Shown here piece by piece: positions 37,488 to 49,599 of a stretch of DNA of 64,000 nt. The stretch's first letter is position 1. Every line of letters starts with the position of its first letter. Below the pieces are notes generated by a model, which was not told the origin of the DNA, ran no database searches, and saw nothing but the letters and a program-made list of their open reading frames with translations. Origin of the DNA: Straminergon stramineum. Its lineage: Eukaryota; Streptophyta; Bryopsida; Hypnales; Calliergonaceae. Location of the stretch: the NCBI GenBank assembly GCA_963920665.1, contig OY987271.1, forward strand, positions 19,657,350-19,721,349, written 5' to 3'. The position numbers and the translations under genes are program-made.

Positions 37488-37709
37488 CCCTTAAATGCCA
37501 ACACGGACGTTTTGTGTCCAATGGATGATAAGGAATTCTCTTGTGTAGGACAAAAATGCACCTATTCATCCTCGGAATTAGGGGTGGAAAGGGAAGATCT
37601 TCTATAATAGTTTGACCTCCAATGAATATTTTTGTTTCTTTAAAAGTAGATGATGTCACACGGTTCCAAAAGCCATGATTTCCATGGTCACCAGTCCGTC
37701 CTTTAAGGG
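37488..37709 (+). mobile_element. S-family TTAA element at edge of CTL gene island (reference copy)
   Basis: 222 bp between TTAA 37484-37487 and TTAA 37710-37713. Starts CCCTTAAATG and ends CCTTTAAGGG, near-perfect inverted termini. Contains GTCCAATGGATGATAAGG, GGAATTAGGGGTGGAAAGG, AGATCTTCTATAATAG, TTTGACCTCCAATGAATATT and GGTCACCAGTCCGTCC. No coding capacity. Confidence 0.88.
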
Positions 37710-37713
37710 TTAA

Positions 37714-39603
37714 GCTACAACGACTGAGATAAATTAGTGCCACACACACACAATAAATCAGTGTGCCTTCGAAAATTGAAACAAAAGCCCCAGTTGCACA
37801 ACGAAGCTTGAACGGTATCCGACTGAGATATTCCTTATAGATTGATACCCGTCATGGGTTCATACCCGGTGATCGTGATGAGAAATCTATCCGAATTTTG
37901 AAGAACAGAGGAGAACAATCGCGGCAAATGTTTGGTGTAATCCGAAGACAGCAATCCGAAGAGCTTTTGTTCGATTGAATTCTGCAGTTCTTCAATTTTT
38001 CCTGGTTTGTACTTTACACTCTGAAGCAAGAGAGAGCTTTGACTGCATATGTAGTTTGTGGGCTCATTTTGATCCACTGCATTGCATTGACGGTTCCGGT
38101 TTCAATATAGGGTTTGTGGTGCCTCTAGATCAACTGGATTTTCATTTGATTATTGTCATTGTGGTTTATTATGAATGTTGGTATCATTCTTTTCTTCAAA
38201 ATTATGATTGTATTATATGTCTTGGTTTTTAGGTGTATGTGAAATTGGAAGCTAGTTTGAGTTTTGTGGTGGAGTTCAGTTGGGGCATTTCTTATTTGAG
38301 AGAATTTGGTGTGGTTCCTTGGATTAGCATTTGTTTCGTAGACTTTGGTAGTTTCCGTCTCTTAAGTGATATGCTATCACCATACTCTGCGTGGTAATCG
38401 GTAGTTTGGTATCTCTGTTGTAGAGCAATAGAGATTCTGGTTTAAGAGATTGCATTACATGTTTTCTAGAGAATTTGGAAATTTTAGGGTTGAACTTTAC
38501 GAATATTTCTTCCATTTTCATAGTTACTCTATATAAATTCAAGATAGTCTGTGTGAGAGATTTCTTTTGTAGGATCCCAATGTCACAAGTTGTGGTGACT
38601 TGTAAGAAACATCTGAACTGTAATAGATAGAAGTGATAGGTGCTCATATATGTTAAGCTTTGAACGGACTTTTAGTGCATAGTTTACCCCGATATTTATT
38701 GTCTCTAGCCCAAGGGAGAGAATAAGCAGTAGCTCGAGAATATTGTAAATTCTGCTGCGCAATGAGATTGAGAACTGAAACATGTGTTTATTAGTAATAG
38801 TAGCATGCTGAGGCCTATCTTTGGAAAGATTGGATTTCATATGTCTACTTGAGTTATGACAAAGGAATAGTAGCATTCTAAGATTGCTGAATACGGTTTT
38901 TGGAGTGCATTAATTAGTGAGGATTATATTGAAGAAATGTATGAAAAATATATGTGGAGTATGATGAGAAATGTACTAAGAATTATATTTAGGGCAGGGA
39001 CCCTCGCATTTAACCGCTTGTTGTCGAACCAATGGTTTGAAAATGTAGACATCTCTAGTTCGCAATTTCATGAAGCATTTGTTAAAAGCAATAGGGGCAT
39101 GTTGGGGTTCATCATTCTATAGAATGAATTTCTGATTTCTCAGAGTTTTGACCTGTTGGCGTAAGCATGCTGGCAGTCTTAAGACTTTCAAATAGGGTTT
39201 TTGAATAAAGAGGATTATACCAAGGAATATGTTGAATAATATCCTAACGATAACTGAAAGAAATATGGAAAATTACACATTCTTTTTAGGGTAAGGTAGA
39301 GGTTCCATTGATCATACATTTAAGCTTTGATTTGCACTACGTGCAAAATTACTTCATCTATTGAGGATTGATTTTTTGCAATTGATTTTTACTTCAACAC
39401 AAAATAAAATCGCAAAATTGAAGATGGTGTAAGTTTCTAGATCGTTGTAGGAAAAGGTTCAAAGTTCACCTGTATGGTCAATGGAACCTCTCCCTTCCAG
39501 TGTATGGTGAATGGAGACTTTACATTAGAGACACTTGCTGGTTCATGACTTAATCTATGCTGGACTATTATTTGCAGACTGACTGGAATAGAGTCTCTCC
39601 ACC
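37714..39603 (+). promoter_or_regulatory. Promoter and 5' leader of the CTL gene
   Basis: Composition shifts directly after the S element (ACGACTGAG, CGAAGCTTGAACGG). A last leader intron ends in TATTATTTGCAG, so the first coding exon begins at 39578, 26 bases before the ATG. The matching donor was not fixed. A minus-strand frame at 37835-38077 (80 aa) is unrecognised and probably chance. Confidence 0.5.
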
Positions 39604-42563
39604 ATGGGACTTGAAGGTGGGACATCCCACTACGAGGACATCGAAAGTGACAAAATCGAGGAGCCTCTTTTGGACAAATCTGAGCTTATTGGAAGGGGTT
39701 ACCAAATCCAACCAGACACCGTGGTGTCCCTCCCTTCCTCTCAAGAAGGTTCCACCATATTTGGCTACAATGTTGGTATCAGGCCATACCAGGACCTGAT
39801 TTTCACCATCATCTTCCTTCTCCTGATCCTTGTCTCAGCATCTTTTGGCATCTACGGAGTGGTCCACTCCAACCCTGACTACCAACGCCTTGATTTTGCA
39901 CATTATGACCCTAGTCACGGTTGCTCCATTCCAGAAAGTATTCAATTGGAGCCTAGGTCGGAGATTTTACACATCTTGACGCCTCGTGTATTGAAAAATG
40001 CAGTTTTGAAATCTACAGTACCTTCTACTACACCCATATGGATCACACTGGGATTGACACTAGTCCTTAGTGGCCCATTTGCTTGGGGACTGTTGTACCT
40101 CCTTCGAGTATACACAAAGGAGCTTGTTTATGCAACCTTACCTTTTCTTGTCCTTCTCCCAATAGCGCTGGATCTGACGGGGCTCATCCTGTGTCTACGC
40201 TCCGTAGAGTGTCGAACCGAGTTTGACTCCGCAGGACAGTTTGCTGTGTTTTCTGTTATCTTACTCATGTGTGGGCTCATGGTTTATGTGATTTACGCCA
40301 ACTGGGAGCGTATTGAGATGACCATACGGGTGGTGAAAACTTCCGCGGAGGCTTTACACCACAACTTGGTGCTTCTGTTTGTGCTTCCTAGTTTATCAGT
40401 TTTGCTAGTTTTGTTCTGTGCCCCGATCGTTGTTTTTATGGGATATGTTTACACAAATGGGAAGCTGGTGACGAACCCGGAGATAGTAGATGACCCGACC
40501 AGACAGTGTGCCCGGGGCACTGATACACCATGTTGTGTTTGGGAGCCTGCTGCATGGGTGATGTCTTACGAGTATCTCTCGGGGTTTGCCATTCTCTGGG
40601 CTGCGATGATTATGGCACAAATTCAGGTTTTCACCATCAGTGGGACCATCTCGCAGTGGTACTTTGCGCAAGCTGGTTCTTCTGCTGTGAATGCAACGAG
40701 ACGTGCGTTGAGGTATGCAACTTTTTCTAATCAGTATGTAATTTCTATTTTGGGGGATTTCAGTGTGATTGTGGTAGCTTTGGAGTTTCTGTCATCATCA
40801 TGCTGTAAAGTAACGCAGTCCATTCCAGGCACAAGTTGGCAAGCCTCTTGCAGGCAAAATTCTTCTTGTGATGTACATGTTTGGTGTGAAATGTACATCA
40901 GAAGAAAAAAAAATTTGCCTGCACTGGGCTTATCCAAACTTGTGCCCGGAATGGCTGAGTTACCTTAAATGGAGTGTTATTGGGCTGGGTGCATGAAACT
41001 GTCACTGCTGCCGTTGTCAGAGGCCTCAAGCTAAATTGAACTTTTAGAAAATCTGACTAGTTTGCTAAAGCTCTTAATCTTTTGGTCGTGAAGTATGAGA
41101 TATTCTATGTGACAAGTATACTATGTTGGTTTTCTAGTGATTAGCAGCTGTTGGTTTTTAATGATTACGATTGGGTTCTAGAGCCAAATCTGTTGAGATG
41201 AAATTAAATCACTATGAATTTCTTATGCAATTTCAAATTAGGAGGTTTTAGTCTATTAGAAGTGAGTGTAGACAACTCGATGTCCATTCAAAGATGAGTG
41301 GCCGTAGCATTTAGCCAAGTCATGATTACTCCCTTCTTGCTAATTGAATTTTAATAGAGTGTATGAACTGATGAATTGCTGCTGGTAACAGGGGTCAGTA
41401 TTGGAAGCAGGATGAGGTCCCTTATGATTCACGTCCTAGTCAATCTTCTAAGCCTCATGATTTTTCGGTTGTGTTGCAGTGTTGCGTTTGGGCCGTCATT
41501 TGGAACAGCCTGCCTCGCTGGACTTGTTGTTGCAATTGTGCGAGTTATTCGAGGAGCACTGAATAAAGCAGACAATCAAAGAGGCCAAGAAGGCGCACTG
41601 GCGATGTTTTTGCGTGCTTGTCTACAGTGGGTCCTTGAAGCTGTGGAGTTCTTCACGAGATTCACTTCGAACTTTGCAGCCATTACTGGAGAGAGCTTCT
41701 ATGCATCAGCCGTCATGACCTACAATCTTTTGAAGAGGAACCTTCTTTCCACGGTGCTTGTGGAGGTTATTTCAGATCGACTTCTGGCTATGGTGACATT
41801 CGTCCTCTCTGTTGCGTATGCCCTACTGGTAAGCTGCATCGCCATTTTTCTGCTCGGCGAGTATAAGGATGTGGTAGAAGATACTATTACATCAATTTAA
41901 CGAATACGTAGGAGTGTGCTTTCATTGGGAGATCACTAAGAGCTCTGGAGAGATCACTTTGTGTACTGCAAGAGCCACATTCTCTACCACTCAATGTATT
42001 GGATGATCTCTAATGCAATATTCAAAGGGGAGGCTGTAGATTACTATATGGGAGAGTAGACAACTCCATTTCAAATCAAAGATGAGTGGCCATAGAGATT
42101 TCGCCTAGTCATGCTTACACCCGACTCGCGAATTGGAGTCGAACCAAGTTGGTTGATTGAAAGAGATGAGTTTATATTCGGAGCAGGGGTCAGTCAATAC
42201 AAGAAGGGATCAGGTCCCTAATGGTTAGTGTCCTCGATCATAGTGTCTTTTCTTTCAAGATATGAGTTCTTTTTTCTGACTTTTTTTCGCTTTTTTTGGC
42301 AGGTATATGGAGTATTGTCTCTGTCAACCGGCTTGACGATTGATCAGAGACTGATCACAGCGGTTCTAAGCTGGCTGATTGTGTTCCTTGTCCTGATTCT
42401 CTTTGATCGAGTGCTGAGTAACATCATAGATACAGTGTACATATGTTATGCCATGGACAAAGATCAAGGAGTATCGTCCAAGAGTGAGATTCACGACGTT
42501 CTGGTTCTACTGCCAGCCTCACGAGATGAGAATCCTTCCCTCGCTGTGCCACGTCGAAATTGA
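39604..42563 (+). CDS. Choline transporter-like (CTL/SLC44) membrane protein (3 exons, 572 aa)
   Basis: Exons 39604-40712, 41480-41828 and 42303-42563, with GT-AG introns and phases 2 and 0. The start ACCATGG is in ideal context. The protein has an acidic soluble N-terminus (1-64, with EEPLL at 19-23) and a first membrane segment at 65-87. A loop of about 50 residues follows. Further hydrophobic segments lie near 140-163, 170-194, 209-231, 249-280 and 320-345. Exon 2 carries the CTL core FGPSFGTACLAGL, NFAAITGESFYASA and YNLLKRNLLSTVLVE. Exon 3 adds segments ending in the family C-terminal block VYICYAMDKDQG. SLC44 proteins move choline or related amines across membranes. Arabidopsis CTL1/CHER1 acts in trans-Golgi and sieve-plate trafficking, but this shorter protein may belong to a different plant CTL branch. 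Substrate not proven. A direct repeat pair in introns 1 and 2 flanks exon 2. Confidence 0.92.
41266..41460 (+). repeat. Intron 1 copy of a CTL intronic direct repeat
   Basis: Shares, in the same order, GTAGACAACTC, CAAAGATGAGTGGCC, AGTCATG.TTAC, CAGGGGTCAGT, AGGTCCCT.ATG and GTCCT with 42053-42237 in intron 2. Both copies end just upstream of the 3' splice site. Confidence 0.75.
42053..42237 (+). repeat. Intron 2 copy of a CTL intronic direct repeat
   Basis: Partner of 41266-41460, same orientation and colinear, with scattered substitutions and small indels. It is followed by the pyrimidine tract and the acceptor of exon 3. Confidence 0.75.
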
Positions 42564-43695
42564 CCACGTCCTCAGAGCTGCTGCTATTGTCATGTCTGCA
42601 GGGTCCTTCTCAGTTTTGAGCTGGTAGTGTAAATTTGGTATTTTGTAAACATGCTTATACAAGTTATCTCAGCAATGCTTCTTTTGCTTTGCTATCACCT
42701 TGTAACCTCAAATTTTTAAATGGTAGCTGTTCAGAAGCTAAGACTCAAACGTAACATCATGTAGGTCAGACAAAGGCTCCTTCAGGTTGTCCATTGTTGA
42801 ATGAGGTATCCCTCCCCGAATGCTTGTGGAGGGTTGAAGGCAAGTTCTTTGGCAATATCGTGTTTGCCACAGTAGATGGTGACCTCACATTTCGTAAGAA
42901 TATTCCTGAGCTCGCTGAAAATGGGAGGGATTTTGATTATGGTGGTCGATTGAGAATGTTATGAAAGCCTGAAACTATGTTGGTCACTTTCTTATTATTT
43001 CCTAGCGTCTGTTGGGGTCGGACATTTCGAAGCAATGAACGGTGAGATCCGGCAGTCACTTCGGAAAGACGAAAATTCTTACGAGAGTACTCAAAAATAT
43101 ATCATGAATTGTGCATTGATTCATCAGACTAGCTAGGTTTGCAAAATGTCTTGCATAAGAAATGTCTTACATATTAAGTGAAGGCCGTCACTTGAGTTAA
43201 ACTCAGACCTTATCGTCATTTTTATTTTTGTCTAGAACCATCTGTTCAAGTGAAGTACTAGTCATACTACTAGTCCTAAAGATAAACTAGGATTTTTCCT
43301 TTATAATATTGCTCCCCAGAAGAAAACCACCCTTTAGTTGGAAGTAAGTATTTTTGAGTTCTCACATGAGATTTTCTGTCTTGCAAAAGTGATACACTAA
43401 GTGAACCTTCACTGAGTGTAACTTCAAATTTTCAAGCTATTGTTTAATATTATTTCTAGGCTGCATTGTAGATTCATATCTCAAACTCTAGAGCAAAGGT
43501 AAGTGTTTGATTGACTTTTGGCAATTTCTTCTTCTTTTTGCGTGTCCACATCACTCAAACTCCAAAGCCAAGGTAAATGTTTGATTGACTTTCTTTGTTT
43601 GTTCACTAACAATGTATTATGTAAACTAGAATCCATGTCCTTTCAATTAATGTTCAAGTCAAGTCAACTAATATGAGGATTTATGAGGTTCAAGC
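42564..43695 (+). other. 3' flank of the CTL gene
   Basis: Probably the 3' UTR for the first few hundred bases, then intergenic. TTTGATTGACTTT recurs near 43506 and 43582 in a 70-80 bp direct repeat (43490-43600). No gene. Confidence 0.5.
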
Positions 43696-44667
43696 ATGTT
43701 TAGGTTGAGGATTGTAGTCATGGCCTTTGAATCAAGTCTTTGGGGAACTTTGCCTAAGGAGCTCTTGCACCTTGTGTTTGCCCATCTTCTTGTAGGTGGA
43801 ATTGGTCAACTTCAAGTTCTTTCTAAGGAATGGAAGAGGAACATTGATTGCAAAGACTCCGAGTTCAACCAAGTTTTTGATGCAATAGCTCATCTCAACA
43901 AGTTTACTCTCCTATGTTGTAGATATTCTTGTGGGATGTTGGAATCTGGTAACATCTATGATGTGCAAGCAAATAAATAGCATGTTTATGAAACCAAAGG
44001 ACTATTTGGAAAGGTTGAAAACTTGGATGGAGTTGTTGGGGGACTAGTATGTTATGTTTTGAAATGGAAGTGGCACAATAAAAATCTTGGGTTTTTTATT
44101 ATGAGGAATCCTTTAACAAAATAACAAAAGATGCAACTCCTTCCTTTGCTATCTATGGGGGTCAAAAAACCAATATGTTGGTAACAATGCTAAGAGGGTG
44201 AAGCTCACTTGATAGGAAAACTAAAGAGTACAATTTTTTTTGTTGTGGGCTACATTATAATTAGTAGGCAAGGTTTCTTTGCCTAGATCTATGATTCCAA
44301 TATCAAAGAGTGGACTATAGTAGAAGCAATAGAGGGTCACATCATTGGATGGGATGATTTCAATTTTGACCATAACTTTTTATTTTGCCCTATCTTTTGC
44401 GTATACAACTATATAGGTGGAATACTACAACATTTCAATATTGGGCTAGAATTCTCAATAGAACCAGATTTTTGTATATTCATTAAAGACCATATGTTTG
44501 TGTTGCACAAAAAGGCATCTCCAAGCCCTGTAAATCTATTGGAGGATGGTGAGAGTATGATGGAAAAGTATTGCATATCTAAGTTTCATCTCCTAGAGAA
44601 GTCAACTACCTGGGTGAAATTGGAAGTGTGCAATTGTGACCCTTTCACATGCTTCTACTACTCATGA
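43696..44667 (+). pseudogene. F-box protein pseudogene (F-box/kelch type)
   Basis: An open frame 43696-43980 has an N-terminal F-box: LWGTLPKELLHLVFAHLLVG followed by LQVLSKEWKRNI, the usual LP.ELL..IF..L....L......CK.W pattern. It stops at TAG 43978-43980. The next bases continue the same frame with HVYETKGLFGKVENLDGVVG. Further shifts follow, and a long open stretch from about 44290 to TGA 44665-44667 reads YDSNIKEWTIVEAIEG and IFIKDHMFVLHKK, typical of the kelch-like C-terminal half of plant F-box proteins. At least one nonsense change and two or more frameshifts break it. No introns are needed, so it could be a decayed single-exon gene or a retrocopy. I see no sign that it is expressed. 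Confidence 0.7.
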
Positions 44668-45507
44668 TACAATATTATGAATTTGAGACTTTCAGATTGT
44701 AAAGAGTTTTTAGTACTATTAGGTCATTGTTTTGAGCATGCTTGACTATACAATTTTTCTACTAGCTTGGAAGTACATGGTGCAACCTTTGAGCCTTTGG
44801 AAACCTTATAAATCTCAATATGATGTGCGCAATTAGTTGGAGTGCCATTGCTTAGGGCAAATGAGCAATATTTTGGTCCTGATACTTTTGGTCTTAAAGT
44901 ATTTGGTCATTCATTACTTGTTACTCATATGAAATTCTCTAGATGTATGCAAAAAATTTTGCAATGTACTATTGCCCTTATTTTCAAAAAATAAGTTTAA
45001 ATTTTGTCGTAAGTATTTTGGCTTCCAGTAAAGCAAGAGAATTGAAGATTTTTGGAACATTCTTGAGGAAATGTCTCAAACCCCTTGGAAAATAATCTTC
45101 TTGTGCAACATCTCAAGCTCATTTCATGTGAGAGACAACAAAAGCTTCATAGAGAAGGCAAACCTTGGCCATTTAATGAAGTGCCATAACTGCTTTCTAC
45201 AATGAATGTTTGGATTGTGAGTCTTCTTTTTGTTGCCCTCTAACTTACATGGTGAATTCTTACAACTGCTACTAAAGTTTTGCATTAATCAATAATTTTT
45301 TAGAATAGTTAGTAGGATGCCTTTGTGTTGTATGTCTTATAAACTTTTCCCTTTATATTGGTCATGGATACGTAAGTTCATATCATGGGATGGATTGGCT
45401 AGTTCTTTGATTTTCTATGTACAATAAACCCAAACCATGCCACTAACTAATCAAAAATGCTACTTCCCAACACTATTGATCATTCTCCCTAGTTTGTTGC
45501 AACTTAA
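44668..45507. other. AT-rich intergenic DNA, no gene seen
   Basis: May include further decayed F-box 3' sequence. No boundary until TTAA 45504-45507. Confidence 0.5.
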
Positions 45508-46434
45508 CTCCTAAAGCTCTTTGACTATGATTTCACCAAAAATGCTCCAAAATTGCCATTACTTGAACCAATACCAAATTTTGGAAAAAAAACATTTTTA
45601 GACACATGTAACTACAAGATCTTGTAGTATGCTGGTTTGAAAAGATATGGAAAAAATTTCAGAAATCTCCACAATGTGGATTGCAAGATATTAATGTTTG
45701 AATTGAAAGAAATCCTTTTTTGGGCCCTTCAAAGAAAAAGGTAGTTGCACTTCACAAGGGCACTCAAATTTTTATGAAAAAATTTCCAAAATAGTGTTTC
45801 TTCCTTAAATTCATTCTTCAAGCAAAGTTGGCTACATGCTTAAAAATTTTTAGATCATTTGGAATTGTACAACATATAGGGGAAAAATAGTAAGTAGAAA
45901 GAAGTAGAAAATGATTCAAAATACTAAATTATTAAGATTTTAGTTATGGGAATTGAAAAATGTCAATCTTCATGATTGTAATGGTGTAGTAAACAATCTA
46001 CATCCTACAATTTTATTTTTTTCAAAAAACATTGAAAATTGGGTTAAATGAGAGACTTCAAAGTTTATTTTACAATAGAAAATCTATAATTGCCCATAAA
46101 CTCAATTTCCTTATAATTTCATCTCATTAATCAAAATGGAATGATTCAAAGCTTTCCTCTTCTGCATAAATCTGGAAAAAACATTTCAAATTTTTGTTTT
46201 TGAAAAAAGTGATTTTTTCTATTTTGCCCAAATTGCCCACCCAAGAAAAAACTACATATCGTACAAAAACTTTTTAACCATGTTTTCAAAAGTTATGAAA
46301 ATTGTTGAGCCTTAAAGAAGCTTATCCACATGTTGTGTGAAAATTTCAAAGAAAAATAAATCAAAATTCCATTTGTAGTGAGTTGCCAAAAATCACTATG
46401 TTGCCAAAAAAAAATGCAGCTGGTTCTTTAGGGG
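45508..46434 (+). mobile_element. L-family TTAA element
   Basis: 927 bp between TTAA 45504-45507 and TTAA 46435-46438. Starts CTCCTAAAG, ends TCTTTAGGGG. Colinear with 14438-15323: GATTTCACCAAAAATGCTCC, ATTGCAAGATATTAATG, ATGGAATGATTCAAAGC, and a distal ACATGTTGTGTGAAAATTTC. Confidence 0.85.
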
Positions 46435-46438
46435 TTAA

Positions 46439-48133
46439 GAGTATGTTTCCATTAAAAGCTTGGAGGTCCAAGAACACAAGAGGGGTTGGAAATAGCTTGG
46501 ACACTTTGAGTGGGCCTTGATACCCCTTCATGTTTCCATTCAGCTTGCTTTGAGTTGTGCAATGCTCTAAAAATAACCAAGAACCACCTACTAATTATCC
46601 AAAGCAATAAATTATAACCGAACATATCACTACAATCCCAATATTTGTGATGGATTAGCTCCAAACCTAGCTAGCTTGAGGATACCACTTTGTCTTATTC
46701 TAGTGAAGCAAAAAAAACCATGAATTTTTTACTAGAGAGGAAGTGTATTTTAGATGTATTGATGATCCATAGGAGGGGTAGACTTGTTGAATCCAAAAAA
46801 AAAATACTATGAGGAGGGTTAGTCTTTCTCTTCACTTCTGAATGGTGCCATAGCGAACTAAAGTAGCCATGGGTGATGAGGTTGGTCATGGAGCCTCATG
46901 GCCACCTTCATAACACCATGAAGTACTCTTGGGCACTCCTTGATATTGATAGAATGGTACCATGTTCCATGTTAAGCCTGATGTTGAGCCCCGATTAATA
47001 AGTTCTAAAGTAAAATAGCTTGGGCCTAATAGGAAATTAGATTCTACTCAAAGATGGTTAGTACCAATGGTAAGTAGTGCCACCACTAAGGGCTTGAACA
47101 TCAATAGAAGGTCCACCTTGTGTCACTAAATGACATGCCTAATGTCTTGTAGGAGTTAAGTGGTGGAAGTCATGGAGAATAGAGAAACTCATGACTAGTG
47201 TTAGAACCTAACGGTGTGAGTGCATGACATGTAGAGTGTTAGAAGATTGTGACCCTTAGTGTCACTAGAAGTAAAGCACCACAAAATTACATTTGTGAGT
47301 TGGAAGAGATAAGTGGCATTAAGGATTGTGACAATCTAAGACCAACTAACACTAGAGCATGCACTCTTCAAGTAAGTTTGTAAATTAAAATTTTGCTTTA
47401 GTAAAGCAACACTCAAGATTTCCACCATTCATATCTCTTAGATGTATGGGTGATGCCCTTAAGGCAAGGATGCAGAAATGTTCCAAGGTGCCTCCAATCA
47501 ACATTTGAAGAAATAATCTCTATGTGTACATCTTCAACATTACAATGTACCTAGTGTCAAAGGAACCATTCTAGAACATCTACCAAAAAAGCTTTGACCC
47601 TTCATAACTTTTGTATACAATATCAAAATGATGCATTCTTTGTTGCATTGAAAGTCTCCTTTGATTTGTCAACCAAAAAACATACTCCATAATAACTTAA
47701 CCAATCTAAGGTGAAAACACCCATAACTATCCATGGATCCATTTCTTATAAGTAGACTTCTTTTGAAAATGTCCTCCAAAAACACAATCAAATTGTTCCT
47801 ATACATAATTGTAATTGGTTGACTATTGATTTTCTAGACTTAAATTTTATGACAAGTTTGTGTGATAATTTTAGTAGTCTAAGAATCTTCCACTTTGAAA
47901 ATTCATAATAATTACATGTCTTATTCAAGTTTAGTTTAGTTTAGTTTAGTTCATAATTTTCAATTGCTAATACTACAAAATTATTTTTTTCATAAAGAAG
48001 GTGCTTCCAACTATGCTAAATTGTTTATTTTGAGGTTTATTGATGTTTTCACCCTTACCCAATAATGTTGCTACAACCACTAAGTATTTGTTTGGATGAC
48101 TCCATCTAAGATAGAAAATGGAGTCATGACCTT
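46439..48133. other. AT-rich intergenic DNA, no gene seen
   Basis: Contains a small (AGTTT)n run near 47933-47951. Open frames on the minus strand (46452-46664, 46695-46889) match nothing I know. Confidence 0.6.
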
Positions 48134-48846
48134 TGTCACAACCCTTTGATGGATGAATGCATTGATAGATAAGATAAATTTTGATGATTGTGCCATGACC
48201 TTCATGTCATGGCCTTTGATGGATAAATGCATTGATGGATAAACTAATCCATGATGAAATGTGCACTAGTGGACAAGCAAAGATTGCCTAGAGATAGGTT
48301 TTTCCAAATGGTGGATCTGTGTGTTGGAGTTAGACAACTCCAATTGGATGACAAGGGCACTAGAGTTCTTGGAGATAGATATCTCCAAATGATAAATTTA
48401 TGCAATGGAGTTAAACAATCCCACTTGATAACTAGTGCATTGGATTTAGACAATTCCTAGAGGACGACAAGTATGATGGAACTAGGAGTTAGATAACTCC
48501 AAGTACAAGATCAAGATGTGGATAATAAATAAATTGGATGAGATATGATTTAGAGAAGTATGACGGAGATTTTTACTTTAATGGATGGTTCTAGATAGAA
48601 CCAAGAATAGAAAGATAAAGATAAAAAAGAAGTCTTAGTCTATTTTAAAGACTAATTGTCTTTATTGATAGTCTCTAGTATATAAGAAGGAGCTTGGGGA
48701 TGAGGAGGCACTTTTTGGAGATTGAACTCATTCTATGGTCGGGTGGTTTGAGCTCTTTGTAGATGCATTTTTGTTTATAAGAGTATTTTGTTTGTTTTAA
48801 GACTTCTTTGTAATTTGAAGTTACAAGCCCTAGAAGGTATGTAACA
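48134..48846 (+). mobile_element. LTR of a Copia-like retrotransposon, forward arm
   Basis: 713 bp with ends TGTCACAACC and GTATGTAACA, the TG...CA form. It contains a TATATAAG box at 48679-48686. Two bases after the end lies TGGTATCAAAGC (48849-48860), which matches the primer-binding site complementary to initiator tRNA-Met. This identifies an LTR retrotransposon and sets orientation. No internal protein region follows: within 110 bp the sequence turns into the inverted partner. Confidence 0.8.
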
Positions 48847-48848
48847 AT

Positions 48849-48860
48849 TGGTATCAAAGC
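48849..48860 (+). other. Primer-binding site, initiator tRNA-Met type
   Basis: TGGTATCAAAGC two bases after the forward LTR. Its inverted partner GCTTTGATACCA is at 48941-48952, two bases before the reverse LTR. Confidence 0.75.
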
Positions 48861-48954
48861 ATTGTTACAAACCTCCCATAGCATTTAACTTCTTTGTAAT
48901 TTGAAGTTAAAACAATGCTTTGATACAATGAAGTAACAATGCTTTGATACCAAT

Positions 48955-49313
48955 TGTTACATACCTTCTAGGGCTTGTAACTTCAAATTACAAAGAAGTC
49001 TTAAAACAAACAAAATACTCTTATAAACAAAAATGCATCTACAAAGAGCTCAAACCACCCGACCATAGAATGAGTTCAATCTCCAAAAAGTGCCTCCTCA
49101 TCCCCAAGCTCCTTCTTATATACTAGAGACTATCAATAAAGACAATTAGTCTTTAAAATAGACTAAGACTTCTTTTTTATCTTTATCTTTCTATTCTTGG
49201 TTCTATCTAGAACCATCCATTAAAGTAAAAATCTCCGTCATACTTCTCTAAATCATATCTCATCCAATTTATTTATTATCCACATCTTGATCTTGTACTT
49301 GGAGTTATCTAAC
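48955..49313 (-). mobile_element. Reverse LTR arm, cut by the assembly gap
   Basis: Begins TGTTACATACC, the reverse complement of the forward LTR end, and runs to the N block. Bases 48869-49313 recur identically, as far as I can read, at 49514-49958 after the gap (offset 645). Confidence 0.85.
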
Positions 49314-49513
49314 NNNNNNNNNNNNNNNNNNNNNNNNNNNNNNNNNNNNNNNNNNNNNNNNNNNNNNNNNNNNNNNNNNNNNNNNNNNNNNNNNNNNNNN
49401 NNNNNNNNNNNNNNNNNNNNNNNNNNNNNNNNNNNNNNNNNNNNNNNNNNNNNNNNNNNNNNNNNNNNNNNNNNNNNNNNNNNNNNNNNNNNNNNNNNNN
49501 NNNNNNNNNNNNN
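49314..49513. other. Assembly gap (200 N)
   Basis: Two hundred undetermined bases inside the inverted LTR structure. The round number and the identical contig ends suggest a placeholder gap. The true distance could be negative, meaning overlapping contigs. Confidence 0.95.
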
Positions 49514-49599
49514 AAACCTCCCATAGCATTTAACTTCTTTGTAATTTGAAGTTAAAACAATGCTTTGATACAATGAAGTAACAATGCTTTGATACCAAT

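Noticed and set aside
37835..38077. 80-codon minus-strand frame in the CTL leader
   Set aside because: No family recognised, antisense to the leader, and short. Kept only as a remark under the leader.
49253..49573. Open frames spanning the N block
   Set aside because: Undetermined bases only; no information.
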